Positions 1-8,525 of a stretch of DNA of 64,000 nt are shown here, one piece after another. Location: the NCBI GenBank assembly GCA_902801325.1, contig CADCHQ010000003.1, positions 151,934 through 215,933 on the forward strand, given 5' to 3'. The notes under the pieces are model-generated. The model did no database searches and was not told the origin of the DNA. It saw nothing but the letters and a program-made list of their open reading frames with translations. Source of the DNA: an uncultured Bacteroidales bacterium (GTDB lineage: Bacteria; Bacteroidota; Bacteroidia; Bacteroidales; Bacteroidaceae). Each line of letters opens with the position of its first letter. Position 1 is the first letter of the stretch. A program made the position numbers and the translations under genes.

Positions 1-2
1 AG

Positions 3-164
3 ACGGGTGCAACCATACTTATATCCTCTCACAACCTGAATCACACGGTCGACATTTGTCCTCGCATTGCTTTACTCGAAGACGGACACATCATTCGCGA
101 TATCGTTAACCAGCATGGCGAGGCACAAGCCGAATTGGAGGACTATTTCGAAGTTAAAGAGTGA
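3..164 (+). CDS. ABC transporter ATP-binding protein, C-terminal fragment
   Basis: Only the last 53 codons and the stop lie in the window; the gene starts upstream. The fragment reads TGATILISSHNL and then RIALLEDGHIIRD. This is the end of an ABC nucleotide-binding domain, with the switch (H-loop) histidine after ILISS and the following beta strand. A short acidic tail (ELEDYFEVKE) closes it. The ATPase would power a transporter at the cytoplasmic membrane, but the substrate and permease cannot be told from this piece. A hairpin terminator follows at 251-290. Confidence 0.8.
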   Translation, partial: TGATILISSHNLNHTVDICPRIALLEDGHIIRDIVNQHGEAQAELEDYFEVKE

Positions 165-250
165 GAAGGTACTTTGTCAAGAGTTTATAGATAATAGTTA
201 ATAGTTTAAAAGATCAACTTTTAATTCAAGAACACCCATTATCAAATAAA

Positions 251-290
251 GAAAGGGATTAGAGCCGTTTGACTCTAACCCCTTTTTTGT
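251..290. terminator. Bidirectional hairpin terminator between convergent genes
   Basis: Inverted repeat AAAGGGATTAGAGCC / GACTCTAACCCCTTT with a GTTT loop. It is flanked by an A run on the left and a T run on the right, so it can end transcription from both sides. It sits between the ABC ATPase gene and the converging DUF4332 gene. Confidence 0.85.
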
Positions 291-307
291 TTAACTACTT
301 GTAGGGC

Positions 308-715
308 TTAGTACTCCATTACTGCGGGGAGCTCCTTTGCCTGAGCAACCATCTTCTCTACTTCTGCCAATGCGGGAACACGGCGAACGAGATGCTTCTC
401 GGCATTCACTTCTTCCAACTTAGCCTGCAGGTTGGCAGGTACGCGATGCTGCAGTTCCTTTACGGTGTCAACACCAGCAGCCTCCAGCAATTCGCTGAAC
501 TGCGGGCCAATGCCGTTGATACGCATCAGGTCGGCATGGTTTGCCCAAGTCAGAATCAGTTTGGGGCTGATTTCAGTAGCCTCGGCCAGTTCTTTTCTTC
601 CAGCGGGCTTAGCGCACTTTGCGAGCAGAGTTTCGATGTCAGGAATACCTGCAGCTTGCAGTTTCTCAGCATAAACGGGGCCAATACCCTCAACTTCTAC
701 GATCTTGTAATTCAT
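308..715 (-). CDS. DUF4332 helix-hairpin-helix protein
   Basis: A 135-residue cytoplasmic protein with two helix-hairpin-helix signatures, EGIGP at residues 9-13 and NGIGP at 67-71. Each is followed by a helix ending in AAGI/AAGV. This doubled HhH arrangement is the hallmark of DUF4332, a family related to the HhH domains of DNA-repair and polymerase proteins. Nucleic-acid binding is therefore likely, but no specific role is established. It is monocistronic, with its own two-box promoter at 759-790 and a terminator downstream. Confidence 0.8.
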   Translation of the reverse strand: MNYKIVEVEGIGPVYAEKLQAAGIPDIETLLAKCAKPAGRKELAEATEISPKLILTWANHADLMRINGIGPQFSELLEAAGVDTVKELQHRVPANLQAKLEEVNAEKHLVRRVPALAEVEKMVAQAKELPAVMEY

Positions 716-758
716 AGTTTTCTTGGTATTAATAAGTTAAACATATAGATTATCTGCC

Positions 759-790
759 CAAAATTACGAAAAAAAGAAATCCCCGCCAAA
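759..790 (-). promoter_or_regulatory. Bacteroidetes-type promoter for the DUF4332 gene
   Basis: On the minus strand, TTTG (787-790) is followed after 20 bp by TAATTTTG (759-766), matching the -33/-7 consensus (TTTG, TAnnTTTG). The -33 box lies inside the loop of the upstream rpmA terminator, so the two signals are interleaved. Confidence 0.7.
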
Positions 791-805
791 CATTGACAGG
801 GATTT
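768..805 (-). terminator. Terminator of rplU-rpmA
   Basis: Minus-strand stem AAATCCC / GGGATTT followed by a run of T residues, 28 bp after the rpmA stop codon. Confidence 0.75.
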
Positions 806-832
806 TTTGTTTTAGAGAGTTATAATATAACC

Positions 833-1090
833 TTAAGCTTCGGGCAGAACGCTCACGGTTGAGCGATCACGACGACCTTTCTTGAAGGTTACGATACCAT
901 CGGTGAGGGCATACAGTGTGTTGTCCTTACCCATAGCAACATTCTGACCAGCATTGTGGTGAGTACCACGCTGACGTACGATGATGTTACCAGCGACGCA
1001 CTTCTGACCGCCGAAAATCTTAACTCCTAATCTTTGAGCAGCCGACTCACGGCCGTTCTTAGAACTACCAACACCTTTTTTATGTGCCAT
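833..1090 (-). CDS. rpmA: 50S ribosomal protein L27
   Basis: An 85-residue basic protein beginning [19 protein letters not shown]. This is the invariant L27 N-terminus, which reaches the peptidyl-transferase centre. The conserved core [20 protein letters not shown] is present. No N-terminal extension like that cleaved off in Firmicutes is seen. It lies 27 bp downstream of rplU in the classic L21-L27 operon and is probably transcribed only from the rplU promoter. Confidence 0.98.
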   Translation of the reverse strand: MAHKKGVGSSKNGRESAAQRLGVKIFGGQKCVAGNIIVRQRGTHHNAGQNVAMGKDNTLYALTDGIVTFKKGRRDRSTVSVLPEA

Positions 1091-1117
1091 AATTTGTTCT
1101 CCTTCTTAATTAATGGG

Positions 1118-1435
1118 TTAAGCAACTACTTCCTTGATAGTCAGTTCTGTGAACTGCTGACGATGGCCGTTCAGCTTGCGATAGCCCTTGCGACGCTTCT
1201 TGTGGAAGACGAGCACCTTGTCACCCTTTACCAGGGGAGTTACTACCTCGGCTACAACCTTTGCACCCTCAATCTCGGGGGCGCCAACGGTGATGGCACC
1301 GTCGTTGTCTACCAATAACACTCTCTCAAACTCAACAGTCTGGCCACCTTCTGCACCAAGGATGTGGTGTACGAAGAGCTTCTTGCCTGCCTCTGCTTTG
1401 AACTGCTGACCGTTAATCTCTACGATTGCGTACAT
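1118..1435 (-). CDS. rplU: 50S ribosomal protein L21
   Basis: A 105-residue protein starting [18 protein letters not shown], the standard L21 N-terminus. The C-terminal basic segment [18 protein letters not shown] binds 23S rRNA. It is the first gene of the rplU-rpmA operon. An ~80-nt leader separates the ATG from the promoter at 1522-1552. The leader contains GC-rich complementary stretches and could carry an autoregulatory structure, but none is proven here. Confidence 0.98.
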   Translation of the reverse strand: MYAIVEINGQQFKAEAGKKLFVHHILGAEGGQTVEFERVLLVDNDGAITVGAPEIEGAKVVAEVVTPLVKGDKVLVFHKKRRKGYRKLNGHRQQFTELTIKEVVA

Positions 1436-1521
1436 TTTTGTTTGTTATTTAACGGGTTTCACCGGGAGGCGAGATGCTTCATGCACCTGCTTTACTGAGC
1501 CCCTTCGGCATAAATCGGCTG

Positions 1522-1552
1522 CAAAGATACAAAAAAGATGTGAAACCGCAAA
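1522..1552 (-). promoter_or_regulatory. Promoter of rplU-rpmA
   Basis: On the minus strand, TTTG at 1549-1552 and TATCTTTG at 1522-1529 are separated by 19 bp. This is close to a perfect Bacteroidetes housekeeping promoter, as expected for a ribosomal protein operon. Confidence 0.8.
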
Positions 1553-1627
1553 ATGATTCCACATCTTTTTGAATTTAGTTTCTCAGATTATTCGGATTAC
1601 TCAGAATAGTCCAATCCCCCTTTCTAC

Positions 1628-3214
1628 CTACTTCTTTGCCTTTTTTGCAGCCTTCTCCTTGGCTTTGTCGTACTTCTCCCAAAGCTTCTTTTTGGCTGTC
1701 TGGGCCTTCAGTTGAGTTGTGAATTCGTCTGCAGCCTTTTCCGTAGCAGCTTCATCCTCAGGCGTTGCCCAAGCGTGCTTGTAGCCCTTCTCTTTGTCCC
1801 AGAAACCTCTCGTGAAGTCAGGGAAGGCAACGGCTGCACAGTTGTGATCCATCGACAGCGTACCCAGCTCTGCTAGGCAGCACCATTCGGCAAGGTCGTA
1901 AACGTCCATGTCCAAGGGCAGACCGTTCTGCAGGCAGTACACCATGCGAGCATCCATGAAGAAGTCCATACCTCCGTGTCCACCCACCTTTTGTGCCATC
2001 TCACCATACTTCTTGATGATGGGGTGCTGATACTTCTGCATCAGGGCCTCGTGTTCGGCCTTGGGCAGGAAACCGTGGCTGTTTAGGTTGTCAACCTTCG
2101 GAGCAACGCCGCTTGCAGACAGCTGTTTCTGGTCGAGAGCAAAGTGCTGTTCGGGATACTTGGTTGCATAACCCTTCGTACCCGTCAGCTTATAAAGTCG
2201 GTTGTAGGGCTGAGGATTCATCACGTTATGCTGAATCTCCACCACCTTACCGTTTTGTGTACGCATGAGGGTTGTCGTCTGGTCGCCATTGCGATAGTTG
2301 TTGCAGGGCTTGCCAGTCTTCTTCTCCACGTATTCCTTACCGTGCGAGCTCTTGGTGTCCATAGCCACGAGTGTGGTGAAGCGGTCACCACGATGGATGT
2401 TAAGTGCCTGAGCCACGGGACCAAGTCCGTGAGTAGCATACACGTCGCCACGGTTCTCCATGTTATATTTCATGCGCCAACCCAACTTGTCGGGGTCGCT
2501 TCCGTCGGGGTTCTTCCAGTAGTAATCCCAGAAGTCGTCGAGGTTGTGGATGTAAGCGCCCTCAGCTCGCAGGATCTCGCCAAACACACCATGCTGAGCC
2601 ATGTTCAAAGCATTCAACTCATACCAGTCGTAGCAGCAGTTCTCTAGAATCATGCAGTGCTTGCGCGTCTTTTCACTCAGGTTAATAAGCTCCCAGCACT
2701 GCTCCAAGTTCATGGCCGACGGCACTTCGATGGCAGTGTGCTTGCCATTCTCTAGCGCGCACTTTGCAACGGGGAAGTGATGATCCCAGTCTGTGGCAAC
2801 ATATACTAGGTCGATGTCGGGACGCTTGCACAGTTCCTCGTATCCTTTCTCACCGCTGTAGATGTCTGCAGGGGGAAGACCAGCCTTGCGCAGGTACTTT
2901 TGACAAGCCTCGGCACGAGCTTCTACGTAGTCGCACAGAGCCACAATCTGAGTGCCAGGGATGTAAGTGAAGCGCTCAACTGCGCCAGGACCACGCATGC
3001 CTAGACCTACGAATGCCACGCGAACTACCGGCATCTTTGGTGCAGTAAGTCCTAACACATTCTGCTGACCGGCAGGCCTTACAGGCGTGTCAACAACGAT
3101 TGTTCCCTCCTCCCAGTGCCATTTGGTGCTAGGCGAAAGGCTTTGTGCAAAGGTGTACGTGGTAGCAAGCACCATCATCACCAATGCAACCGCAAAGTTC
3201 CTTTTAAAATTCAT
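1628..3214 (-). CDS. Secreted GH109-like (Gfo/Idh/MocA) protein
   Basis: A 528-residue protein. The ATG at 3214 is chosen because it begins a good signal peptide (MNFKRNFAVALVMMVLATTYTFA); the longer frame upstream is AT-rich non-coding DNA. The Rossmann motif GLGMRG lies at residues 70-75 and is followed by the Gfo/Idh/MocA fold. The conserved block HGLGPVAQALNIHRGD is typical of family GH109, NAD-dependent alpha-N-acetylgalactosaminidases. It would act on GalNAc-containing host or plant glycans in the periplasm or at the cell surface. A Lys/Ala-rich tail of about 25 residues ends the protein. It is monocistronic and divergent from the phosphatase gene. Substrate is inferred from the family only. 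Confidence 0.85.
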   Translation of the reverse strand: MNFKRNFAVALVMMVLATTYTFAQSLSPSTKWHWEEGTIVVDTPVRPAGQQNVLGLTAPKMPVVRVAFVGLGMRGPGAVERFTYIPGTQIVALCDYVEARAEACQKYLRKAGLPPADIYSGEKGYEELCKRPDIDLVYVATDWDHHFPVAKCALENGKHTAIEVPSAMNLEQCWELINLSEKTRKHCMILENCCYDWYELNALNMAQHGVFGEILRAEGAYIHNLDDFWDYYWKNPDGSDPDKLGWRMKYNMENRGDVYATHGLGPVAQALNIHRGDRFTTLVAMDTKSSHGKEYVEKKTGKPCNNYRNGDQTTTLMRTQNGKVVEIQHNVMNPQPYNRLYKLTGTKGYATKYPEQHFALDQKQLSASGVAPKVDNLNSHGFLPKAEHEALMQKYQHPIIKKYGEMAQKVGGHGGMDFFMDARMVYCLQNGLPLDMDVYDLAEWCCLAELGTLSMDHNCAAVAFPDFTRGFWDKEKGYKHAWATPEDEAATEKAADEFTTQLKAQTAKKKLWEKYDKAKEKAAKKAKK

Positions 3215-3320
3215 GTTTAAAAACTTATTAAGGTTAATAATTATGTTCACGATGCGAAGATACGAAATAAATATTAAACAAAAAAAGGAAGAGTGCAAAA
3301 TTATTCGTAAATTTGCATTC

Positions 3321-3974
3321 ATGATACAATTATATATTACCCGTCACGGGCAAACAGAAGAGAATCTACGACGCATCCTGCAAGGCCAGATGCCCGGCCA
3401 TCTCACGCAGGAGGGAATTCATCAGGCCGAAGAACTGAGGGAAAGATTGAAGGACATCCCCTTCGATTGCATCTTCACGAGCGACCTGAAGCGAGCCAAA
3501 GATTCGGCTCTTATCATTGCCCAGCCCCACCAGTGTCCCATCATTGAAGAACCCTTACTTCGCGAGCGCGATTTCGGCATTCACACGGGAGGACCATACA
3601 TCAAGATAAGCCACGCCCTCGACCCCTCTGCTGAGACGATGGAACAGGTGGCACAGCGTGCTTCCGACTTCCTGAATAGAGTCTCCAGACCCACCCCTTT
3701 AACCCCTCCCTGTGATGGAGGGGAATATAATGAACACTCCAATGATTTAGCAAATGTAACTACTTCCCTCCCTAAAAGGGAGGGACCGAGGGAGAGTCTT
3801 TACCTTGCCGTCAGTCACGGCCTCTTTCTCCGTGTTCTGCAAGCCGTCTTTTGGGGAGTACCCGTCCGTTCGATAGAGAAAATGGATAATGCCGAAGTGC
3901 GCATGCTGGAACTTGATCCCTGCAAGCACTACTCTAGCACACTCTTGGAAGAGGTTGGTGGAACGGCCAACTGA
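3321..3974 (+). CDS. Histidine phosphatase (phosphoglycerate mutase-like) with repeat-encoded insertion
   Basis: A 217-residue protein. The catalytic RHG motif is at residues 8-10 (RHGQTE) and the second catalytic histidine is H166 (SHG), so the branch-1 histidine phosphatase active site is complete. The fold is that of cobalamin alpha-ribazole phosphatase/PGM-like enzymes; the substrate is unknown. Residues ~123-159 (starting RPTPLTPP) are not part of the fold. They are encoded by two copies of a GC-rich palindromic repeat found elsewhere in this window (3683-3798), inserted in frame between the fourth helix region and the SHG strand. A TAAATTTG box (3308-3315) ends 5 bp before the ATG, suggesting a leaderless mRNA. 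Confidence 0.85.
   Translation: MIQLYITRHGQTEENLRRILQGQMPGHLTQEGIHQAEELRERLKDIPFDCIFTSDLKRAKDSALIIAQPHQCPIIEEPLLRERDFGIHTGGPYIKISHALDPSAETMEQVAQRASDFLNRVSRPTPLTPPCDGGEYNEHSNDLANVTTSLPKREGPRESLYLAVSHGLFLRVLQAVFWGVPVRSIEKMDNAEVRMLELDPCKHYSSTLLEEVGGTAN
3683..3798 (+). repeat. GC-rich palindromic repeat pair inside the phosphatase gene
   Basis: Two modules in tandem. The first contains AACCCCTCCCT...GGAGGGG and the second CCCTCCCT-AAAA-GGGAGGG followed by ACCGAGGGAGAGTC. The first recurs at the helicase start (36524-36637) and the second upstream of the patatin gene (~52811-52850). Here they are translated in frame. Confidence 0.8.
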
Positions 3975-4030
3975 TTATAAATAGAGTCCGTTGTGCTCTT
4001 AATTTTCCAGCTAACCTCAGTTCAATAAGG

Positions 4031-4120
4031 ATGGACGCAGGCTTCTCGGTGGACGCCTATGCCATCAGAGTGTGTAACGAGATTTGCAATGCTTTAAAAG
4101 GCCTTGTAGAAGAAAAGTGA
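4031..4120 (+). pseudogene. 29-codon frame, possible C-terminal remnant of a lost gene
   Basis: ATG at 4031 to TGA at 4118-4120, ending ...ICNALKGLVEEK. It has protein-like amphipathic character and sits directly before the inverted repeat at 4135-4281, as the tail of a removed gene would. I do not recognise the family with certainty. It could equally be a small protein or chance. Confidence 0.25.
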
Positions 4121-4134
4121 GTGTAAACTAATGC

Positions 4135-4281
4135 GTTCCAGTTCCAAATGTTCCAATTAAAATTATGAGGTACGCACTCTCTTTTATATACTCTATAACT
4201 ACTTAATATATAGATAGTTATATATGATTAAGAGAGGATGGTACCATTCAAAAAATAAACTGGAACAACTGGAACTGGAAC
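4135..4281. repeat. Nested inverted repeat with opposed TGGAAC iterons around an AT-rich core
   Basis: The left arm (4135-4154) is built of GTTCC words and the right arm (4261-4281) is its inverted counterpart, built of TGGAAC words. Inside lie CTCTCTT/AAGAGAG and then TATAACTA/TAGTTATA, giving a three-layer nested palindrome with an AT-rich centre. TGAGGTACGCA occurs at 4166-4176. The same architecture, built from a different word, occurs at 49526-49704. Confidence 0.75.
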
Positions 4282-4309
4282 AAAAAGGACAAAAGATTAA
4301 TTGAACATT

Positions 4310-4399
4310 TCATCTAAAAAGCTGTAATACAATAAGATACAATATCAGTAAACCCTCTGCGCCTAAGATGCCGAAGCTCGGAAAAGGCACAGAATGCAT
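4310..4399 (-). CDS. Possible 29-residue small protein
   Basis: ATG-initiated frame with a Pro/Phe-rich start (MHSVPFPSFGILGAEG) and a hydrophobic C-terminal helix (LLILYLIVLQLFR) that could span or sit on a membrane. There is no clear promoter. It may be a small membrane protein of the scar region or a chance frame. I give it low confidence. Confidence 0.25.
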   Translation of the reverse strand: MHSVPFPSFGILGAEGLLILYLIVLQLFR

Positions 4400-4621
4400 C
4401 AAATTACTCCTCTCACAGGCCTCAAAAGACATGCGTTAGCCCCTTGCTCCGATGTTTTCCCTTACGTTTGTGATATATTTAGTGCTTCGAAAAAATAGCA
4501 CTTTTAACTAATTTAGGAGGGTGTTTTGTAGCCAAATGGCTAACCTTGTTGTAGAAAGTGAGTGTTAAATTAGCCAATTGTCACATATAGTGGCCACAAA
4601 ACGATAAAACAAACAACGGAT

Positions 4622-5920
4622 TTATTCAGCCACGGGTTCTTCTGGTTCGACAGGCTCAGTTGGTTCGGCCTCTTTCTTTGTTTCCTTTTTCTTGGACTTG
4701 GAGGTAGTTTCCTCTTGTTCGGGTGCAGCTTCGGGACTTGATTCCTCTTGCTCGCTACCTGCCTTGGTGTCGCGCTGACGACGGGCTGATGCAACTGGAC
4801 CTTCATCCTTCTTAGCTTCCTTTTCCATCTTCTTGCGTGTCTTTTCTGCCTCGCGCTTTATCCGCTCCTCTTCTTTCTTCTTGGCAGCCTCCTCTTTGGC
4901 CTTTTTCTTTGCCTTTTCTTTCTCTAGTTTTTGCTTTTCCTTCAGACGGTCCTCGTAGTACTTATTACGCTCTTTCTGCAATTGCAGGGCCTGCTTGTTG
5001 CTCATGCGTTTGTCGGCAACAGGAGGCGGAGTCTTTTCTGGCTTAGTGGACTTATCGGCGTTATCAGAAATTTCGGAATTATCGGAATTGTCGGAATTAT
5101 CTGAGCTGTTGGGTTTTTCAGAGTCAGCGGAGTTTTCATGGTTATTGGTCTTGTCGGATTTCTTCCTGTTTCTCGATCTCGAAGATGTCTTCTCTTCCTT
5201 GGCCTTTGGTTCTACGGCCTCTTCCTTGGCTTTAGTCTCCTTAGCCGTTGTTGTTTCTTCAGCGGGTTCTTCTTTCTTTTTACTTGAGTTACGTTCCTTC
5301 CTTACAGAAACTTTAGCATTCTGTTGAGTTTCAGGTTTTTCCTGTTCTGGAGCGATCTCAGGCGTTTGTTCTTTTTTAGCATTGTCCGCTCTACTCCGTC
5401 GGCTGTTGTTGGTCTTCGTTTCCTTTGCCTTAGGCTCTTCCTTGGCAGTAGCCTTAGGTGTTGCAGGCTCTGTCTTTGCCTTAGGCTCAACCTTCTTTGG
5501 TTCTGCTTTGGGAGTCTCTTTAGCCTTAGGTTCGGGCTTCTTCTCTACAACCTTAGGCTCAGACTTTCTTATATCTTCCTTCTTGGGCTCAACCACGGGT
5601 TCTGGCGCCTTAGCAAACTGACTGATATAGGTGCGCTGCACGGGTTTCGGCGTGAAGTCTTTGCCTCGTTTCTTAGCATCGCGAGCCCTTTCTTTGTTCT
5701 GTTGAATGGTAGTTCTCGCGCGTTCCAGTTCTGCCTGCAGACGGCGCAAGTCGCGTTCTTGGTCGCGCAAGAGCGTACGGGTGTCCTTTGCCTTGTTCTT
5801 TACGGCCTGAATATCGTCCTTAATGTTTTGCACGACTTCTTCAGGCGTCTGAGCACAAAGCTCATTGAACAATGAACATTGAACGTTGAATATTAGTAGA
5901 AGGAATACTAAGCGTTTCAT
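4622..5920 (-). CDS. Secreted, highly charged coiled-coil/low-complexity protein
   Basis: A 432-residue protein. The first ~23 residues form a signal peptide ending near ELCAQ. Residues ~25-90 are a predicted coiled coil (QERDLRRLQAELERARTT). The rest is low-complexity Lys/Glu/Pro/Ala with KEEPKAKE-type units, a short NSDNSDNSD stretch and a second Lys/Glu-rich helix. There is no catalytic domain, and the function is unknown. A role at the envelope as a rod or scaffold is a guess. The signal-peptide residues FNVQCSLFN are encoded by a CATTGAACATTGAA-type tandem repeat seen elsewhere in intergenic DNA. Confidence 0.75.
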   Translation of the reverse strand: MKRLVFLLLIFNVQCSLFNELCAQTPEEVVQNIKDDIQAVKNKAKDTRTLLRDQERDLRRLQAELERARTTIQQNKERARDAKKRGKDFTPKPVQRTYISQFAKAPEPVVEPKKEDIRKSEPKVVEKKPEPKAKETPKAEPKKVEPKAKTEPATPKATAKEEPKAKETKTNNSRRSRADNAKKEQTPEIAPEQEKPETQQNAKVSVRKERNSSKKKEEPAEETTTAKETKAKEEAVEPKAKEEKTSSRSRNRKKSDKTNNHENSADSEKPNSSDNSDNSDNSEISDNADKSTKPEKTPPPVADKRMSNKQALQLQKERNKYYEDRLKEKQKLEKEKAKKKAKEEAAKKKEEERIKREAEKTRKKMEKEAKKDEGPVASARRQRDTKAGSEQEESSPEAAPEQEETTSKSKKKETKKEAEPTEPVEPEEPVAE

Positions 5921-6091
5921 ATTATATATTATTAAGGGACCCTTTCCTTATATTCTCTCCCTTCGCTCGGCCTTTAGGACGCCTGCGGACTCGGCCTTGG
6001 GCGCTTGCGTAAGGAACTGGAGCAAGAACTTGCCGGAGCAAGAAAGGACGAGGATAATACCTTCCTTTAGGGAAGGTTAGGACGAGTCTAC
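5921..6091. repeat. Repeat-rich spacer; dispersed repeat copy at 6001-6028
   Basis: It holds a minus-oriented copy of the 28-bp dispersed repeat (TTCTTGCTCC...ACGCAAGCGC) at 6001-6028. A partial second copy (GGAGCAAGAA) is at 6034-6043, with GC-rich palindromic pieces near 5936-6000 and 6060-6080. No gene. Confidence 0.7.
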
Positions 6092-8407
6092 TTACTTAAC
6101 GATTAAGGGATGCTGAATATTGCGTGCGTAGGTCTGTAATTGTGCTTCCCACACTTGTTGATTAGGCACGTCGTACTTGCTCCAGGCGCTTCCAGCATAA
6201 TATGTGAAAGGCTGTCCGGCACGATAAGACGTAATGCCCACAACATGACCTACTGCCCCACTCTTCTTTTCTGGCATAGGCAGATAGCGGAGCGACTTCA
6301 TCTTCTCCGTGAAGAGCAGACCGATGTAGAGCTGTCCGTTCTGGCCCTGAGGCGTGTCGAGGGCATCGGCATAGGTCACGTACCCACCCTTCTGATTAAT
6401 TACGTAGGCCTTGGGTTGACTCTCATGAACGGCAATGCCGGCACAAAGTGATTTCCCGTTTATCTTTCCGTTATCGTCAGCCTCGTAAGTAACCTGTACC
6501 TTTGCCAAATGAGTGCCTTTGTCCTGACTGATGAGTCGGGATTCGCGCACACCGTCGCGCTCGTACATTTGCTGTCGAACGGTAAAGCGAAGAGGTCCGT
6601 TATCGAGTATCTCGGCCTTCTCATACACGTCGGGAAGCAACAGCTTGTCGCCGTCCATCAAGGCAGGCGCACCAGCACCAAGCGTTGCACCAACAGTATA
6701 GGCGTCCATGCCCTGACCCTTGTCGCGATGATAGGTGTACAGGTCACGATGGATTTGAGCCCATTCGCCTCCGCGTCCCTGTTTCTTCAGGCGTTCGTTC
6801 ACGCCATAGCTGGTGAGTTCGTTGTGGTAGAGTTGGTCTTGTATGGGATAGGTCACATTCTTGGCGAAGGTGTCGAAACCACTTACGCCTTTGTTGTGCA
6901 TCTTAGGACCATAGAAGCGCCAAGCATTCTTGTCATTTTCCCAAGTCAGGTCGTCCTCACGATTGGGATAAATGCGTCCGTTCACGTCCAGACGATAGAC
7001 TTTTGGTTCACCTGTAACCAAGGTAAATGTCGCTGACGAATGAGGAGCAAGGAACACCTGGATAAGCAGTTTGCCGTCGCTGGTGATCTGATAGGGTTGT
7101 TCCACTGCATCGCCGTCAAGCACGATGAACTGGCGTCCGCCGCCTATCTTCAATTTGTCGAAGATCTGCTGGGCATCTACTTCCACCACATCCTGACGAT
7201 TGTCGTCTGTGGGGTTCTCAACGGTAATGGTTGTCCTGCGAGATTGAGGAGCAATCTGTGGAGCGCCGGGCTTCACGCCATGTGAGCAAGTCTCATCGAG
7301 GTAGCGCATTCGTTCGCAAGCGGCAAGCAACCAAGCGCCTGTGCCGAAGGGGGCTTGCGAGTGGCTGTCAACAATCTTTGTGGGGTCGGGCTTCTCGCCA
7401 ATGGGCTGCACGAAACCTATGCTTCCGTCCGGCTGCAGGGCTTTCGAGCGAAGATAGTTCCAGGCACGTTCGATGACTGGTCCATACGTATTCTTATTGA
7501 GATAGCCATGATTGACACCCCACTCCAAACCGTAACAGAAGAAAGCCGTGCCACTGGTCTCTGGTCCAGGAGCGTCGCCTTCGCACAACATCGAACGACT
7601 CCAGTATCCTTCGGCTTGCTGACAACGAGCCACGCCTTCGGCCAGTTGCTGGAAACGCTGTACAAAGATGTCGCGATTCCTATAGTCGCGAGGCATATCG
7701 GCAAGCACCTTAGCCAAACCAGCAAGTACCCATCCGTCGCCACGAGCCCAGAAACTCTTGCCTCCGTCACAGGACGTTTTCACCTTTGGCCAGATATATT
7801 TTCCATCGCGATAGTACAGCTGTGCTTCGGCATCCCACATCAGGGAATCGCTCCACAGGAAGTTCTCATAGAGTTTGTCGAGATACATCTCATTATTAGT
7901 AAGGCGATACATCTTCGTCATCACAGGCATTACCATATAGAGCGCATCGGCCCACCACCAGAACTTGTTGTCTTGCATCTGGCACTCATAGGCCATGACT
8001 TCCTTGGCTCGAGCCACCTTGTAGTCGGTAGGTACTAGGTTGTACATGTCTATGTAGGTTTGGAAGCAGATTTGCCAGTCTCCGAAGAGCACGAAATCGT
8101 CGCCCTCGCCGTACCACTGGTATTTCCAGTTGCGTTTGTCATTAGACTTGGCACCTTTCCAGTCGTTGTGGCGACACCATTGGTCGCTGTACTGATACCA
8201 CTGGGCTTTACCCATGAGACGATAGGCCTCCATGTTGCCCGTATAATAGGCAGCGTTGTCCCAGAAAGCACGCTTGTTAGGCGCATTGTGGGCTTGCCAG
8301 TAGTCATTAACTTTGTCAATCAAGGACAACACTTCGCGTGAAGATTCGGCTTGCACGGAAAAGGCACAAGCAAGTGCCAAAAGCAGGCTTATTGCAGTTT
8401 TTTTCAT
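6092..8407 (-). CDS. GH105 unsaturated rhamnogalacturonyl hydrolase fused to DUF4861
   Basis: A 771-residue secreted protein; the ATG at 8407 opens a clean signal peptide (cleavage near VQA-ES, residue 20). Residues ~25-380 form the (alpha/alpha)6 barrel of GH105/YteR, with KFWWWADALYM (Asp154 a candidate general acid), WARGDGWVLAGLAKVL and SGTAFFCYGLEWG. These enzymes remove the unsaturated galacturonyl end left by pectate or rhamnogalacturonan lyases. Residues ~400-771 match DUF4861, a beta-rich domain often attached to such enzymes, possibly a second catalytic or carbohydrate-binding unit. It likely acts downstream of the PL11 lyase encoded at 19307-21247. TATTTTTG lies at 8430-8437, 23 bp upstream of the ATG. 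Confidence 0.88.
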   Translation of the reverse strand: MKKTAISLLLALACAFSVQAESSREVLSLIDKVNDYWQAHNAPNKRAFWDNAAYYTGNMEAYRLMGKAQWYQYSDQWCRHNDWKGAKSNDKRNWKYQWYGEGDDFVLFGDWQICFQTYIDMYNLVPTDYKVARAKEVMAYECQMQDNKFWWWADALYMVMPVMTKMYRLTNNEMYLDKLYENFLWSDSLMWDAEAQLYYRDGKYIWPKVKTSCDGGKSFWARGDGWVLAGLAKVLADMPRDYRNRDIFVQRFQQLAEGVARCQQAEGYWSRSMLCEGDAPGPETSGTAFFCYGLEWGVNHGYLNKNTYGPVIERAWNYLRSKALQPDGSIGFVQPIGEKPDPTKIVDSHSQAPFGTGAWLLAACERMRYLDETCSHGVKPGAPQIAPQSRRTTITVENPTDDNRQDVVEVDAQQIFDKLKIGGGRQFIVLDGDAVEQPYQITSDGKLLIQVFLAPHSSATFTLVTGEPKVYRLDVNGRIYPNREDDLTWENDKNAWRFYGPKMHNKGVSGFDTFAKNVTYPIQDQLYHNELTSYGVNERLKKQGRGGEWAQIHRDLYTYHRDKGQGMDAYTVGATLGAGAPALMDGDKLLLPDVYEKAEILDNGPLRFTVRQQMYERDGVRESRLISQDKGTHLAKVQVTYEADDNGKINGKSLCAGIAVHESQPKAYVINQKGGYVTYADALDTPQGQNGQLYIGLLFTEKMKSLRYLPMPEKKSGAVGHVVGITSYRAGQPFTYYAGSAWSKYDVPNQQVWEAQLQTYARNIQHPLIVK

Positions 8408-8525
8408 AGATTTTGGTTTAGTTCTTTTGCAAAAATACAAAAAAAATCCTTAATCCTTAATCTTTAATCCTTAATCTTTTGTATCTTTGTCCCAAATCTT
8501 ATTAACCAACTAAAATAATTACGCT

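Larger units (their letters stand above)
3975..4621. other. 647-bp intergenic region with scar-like inverted repeats
   Basis: No full gene is visible. The region holds a short frame at 4031-4120, a large nested inverted repeat at 4135-4281 and a short minus-strand frame at 4310-4399. Imperfect direct copies of CCTTGTAGAA..AGTGAGTGT occur at about 4102-4127 and 4543-4569 and flank the whole block. Base composition is more AT-rich than the surrounding genes. It looks like the remains of an inserted unit. Confidence 0.5.

Noticed and set aside
3087..3320. N-terminal extension of the phosphatase frame
   Set aside because: It runs over the signal-peptide region of the opposing GH109 gene and the promoter region; the RHG motif and -7 box fix the start at 3321.
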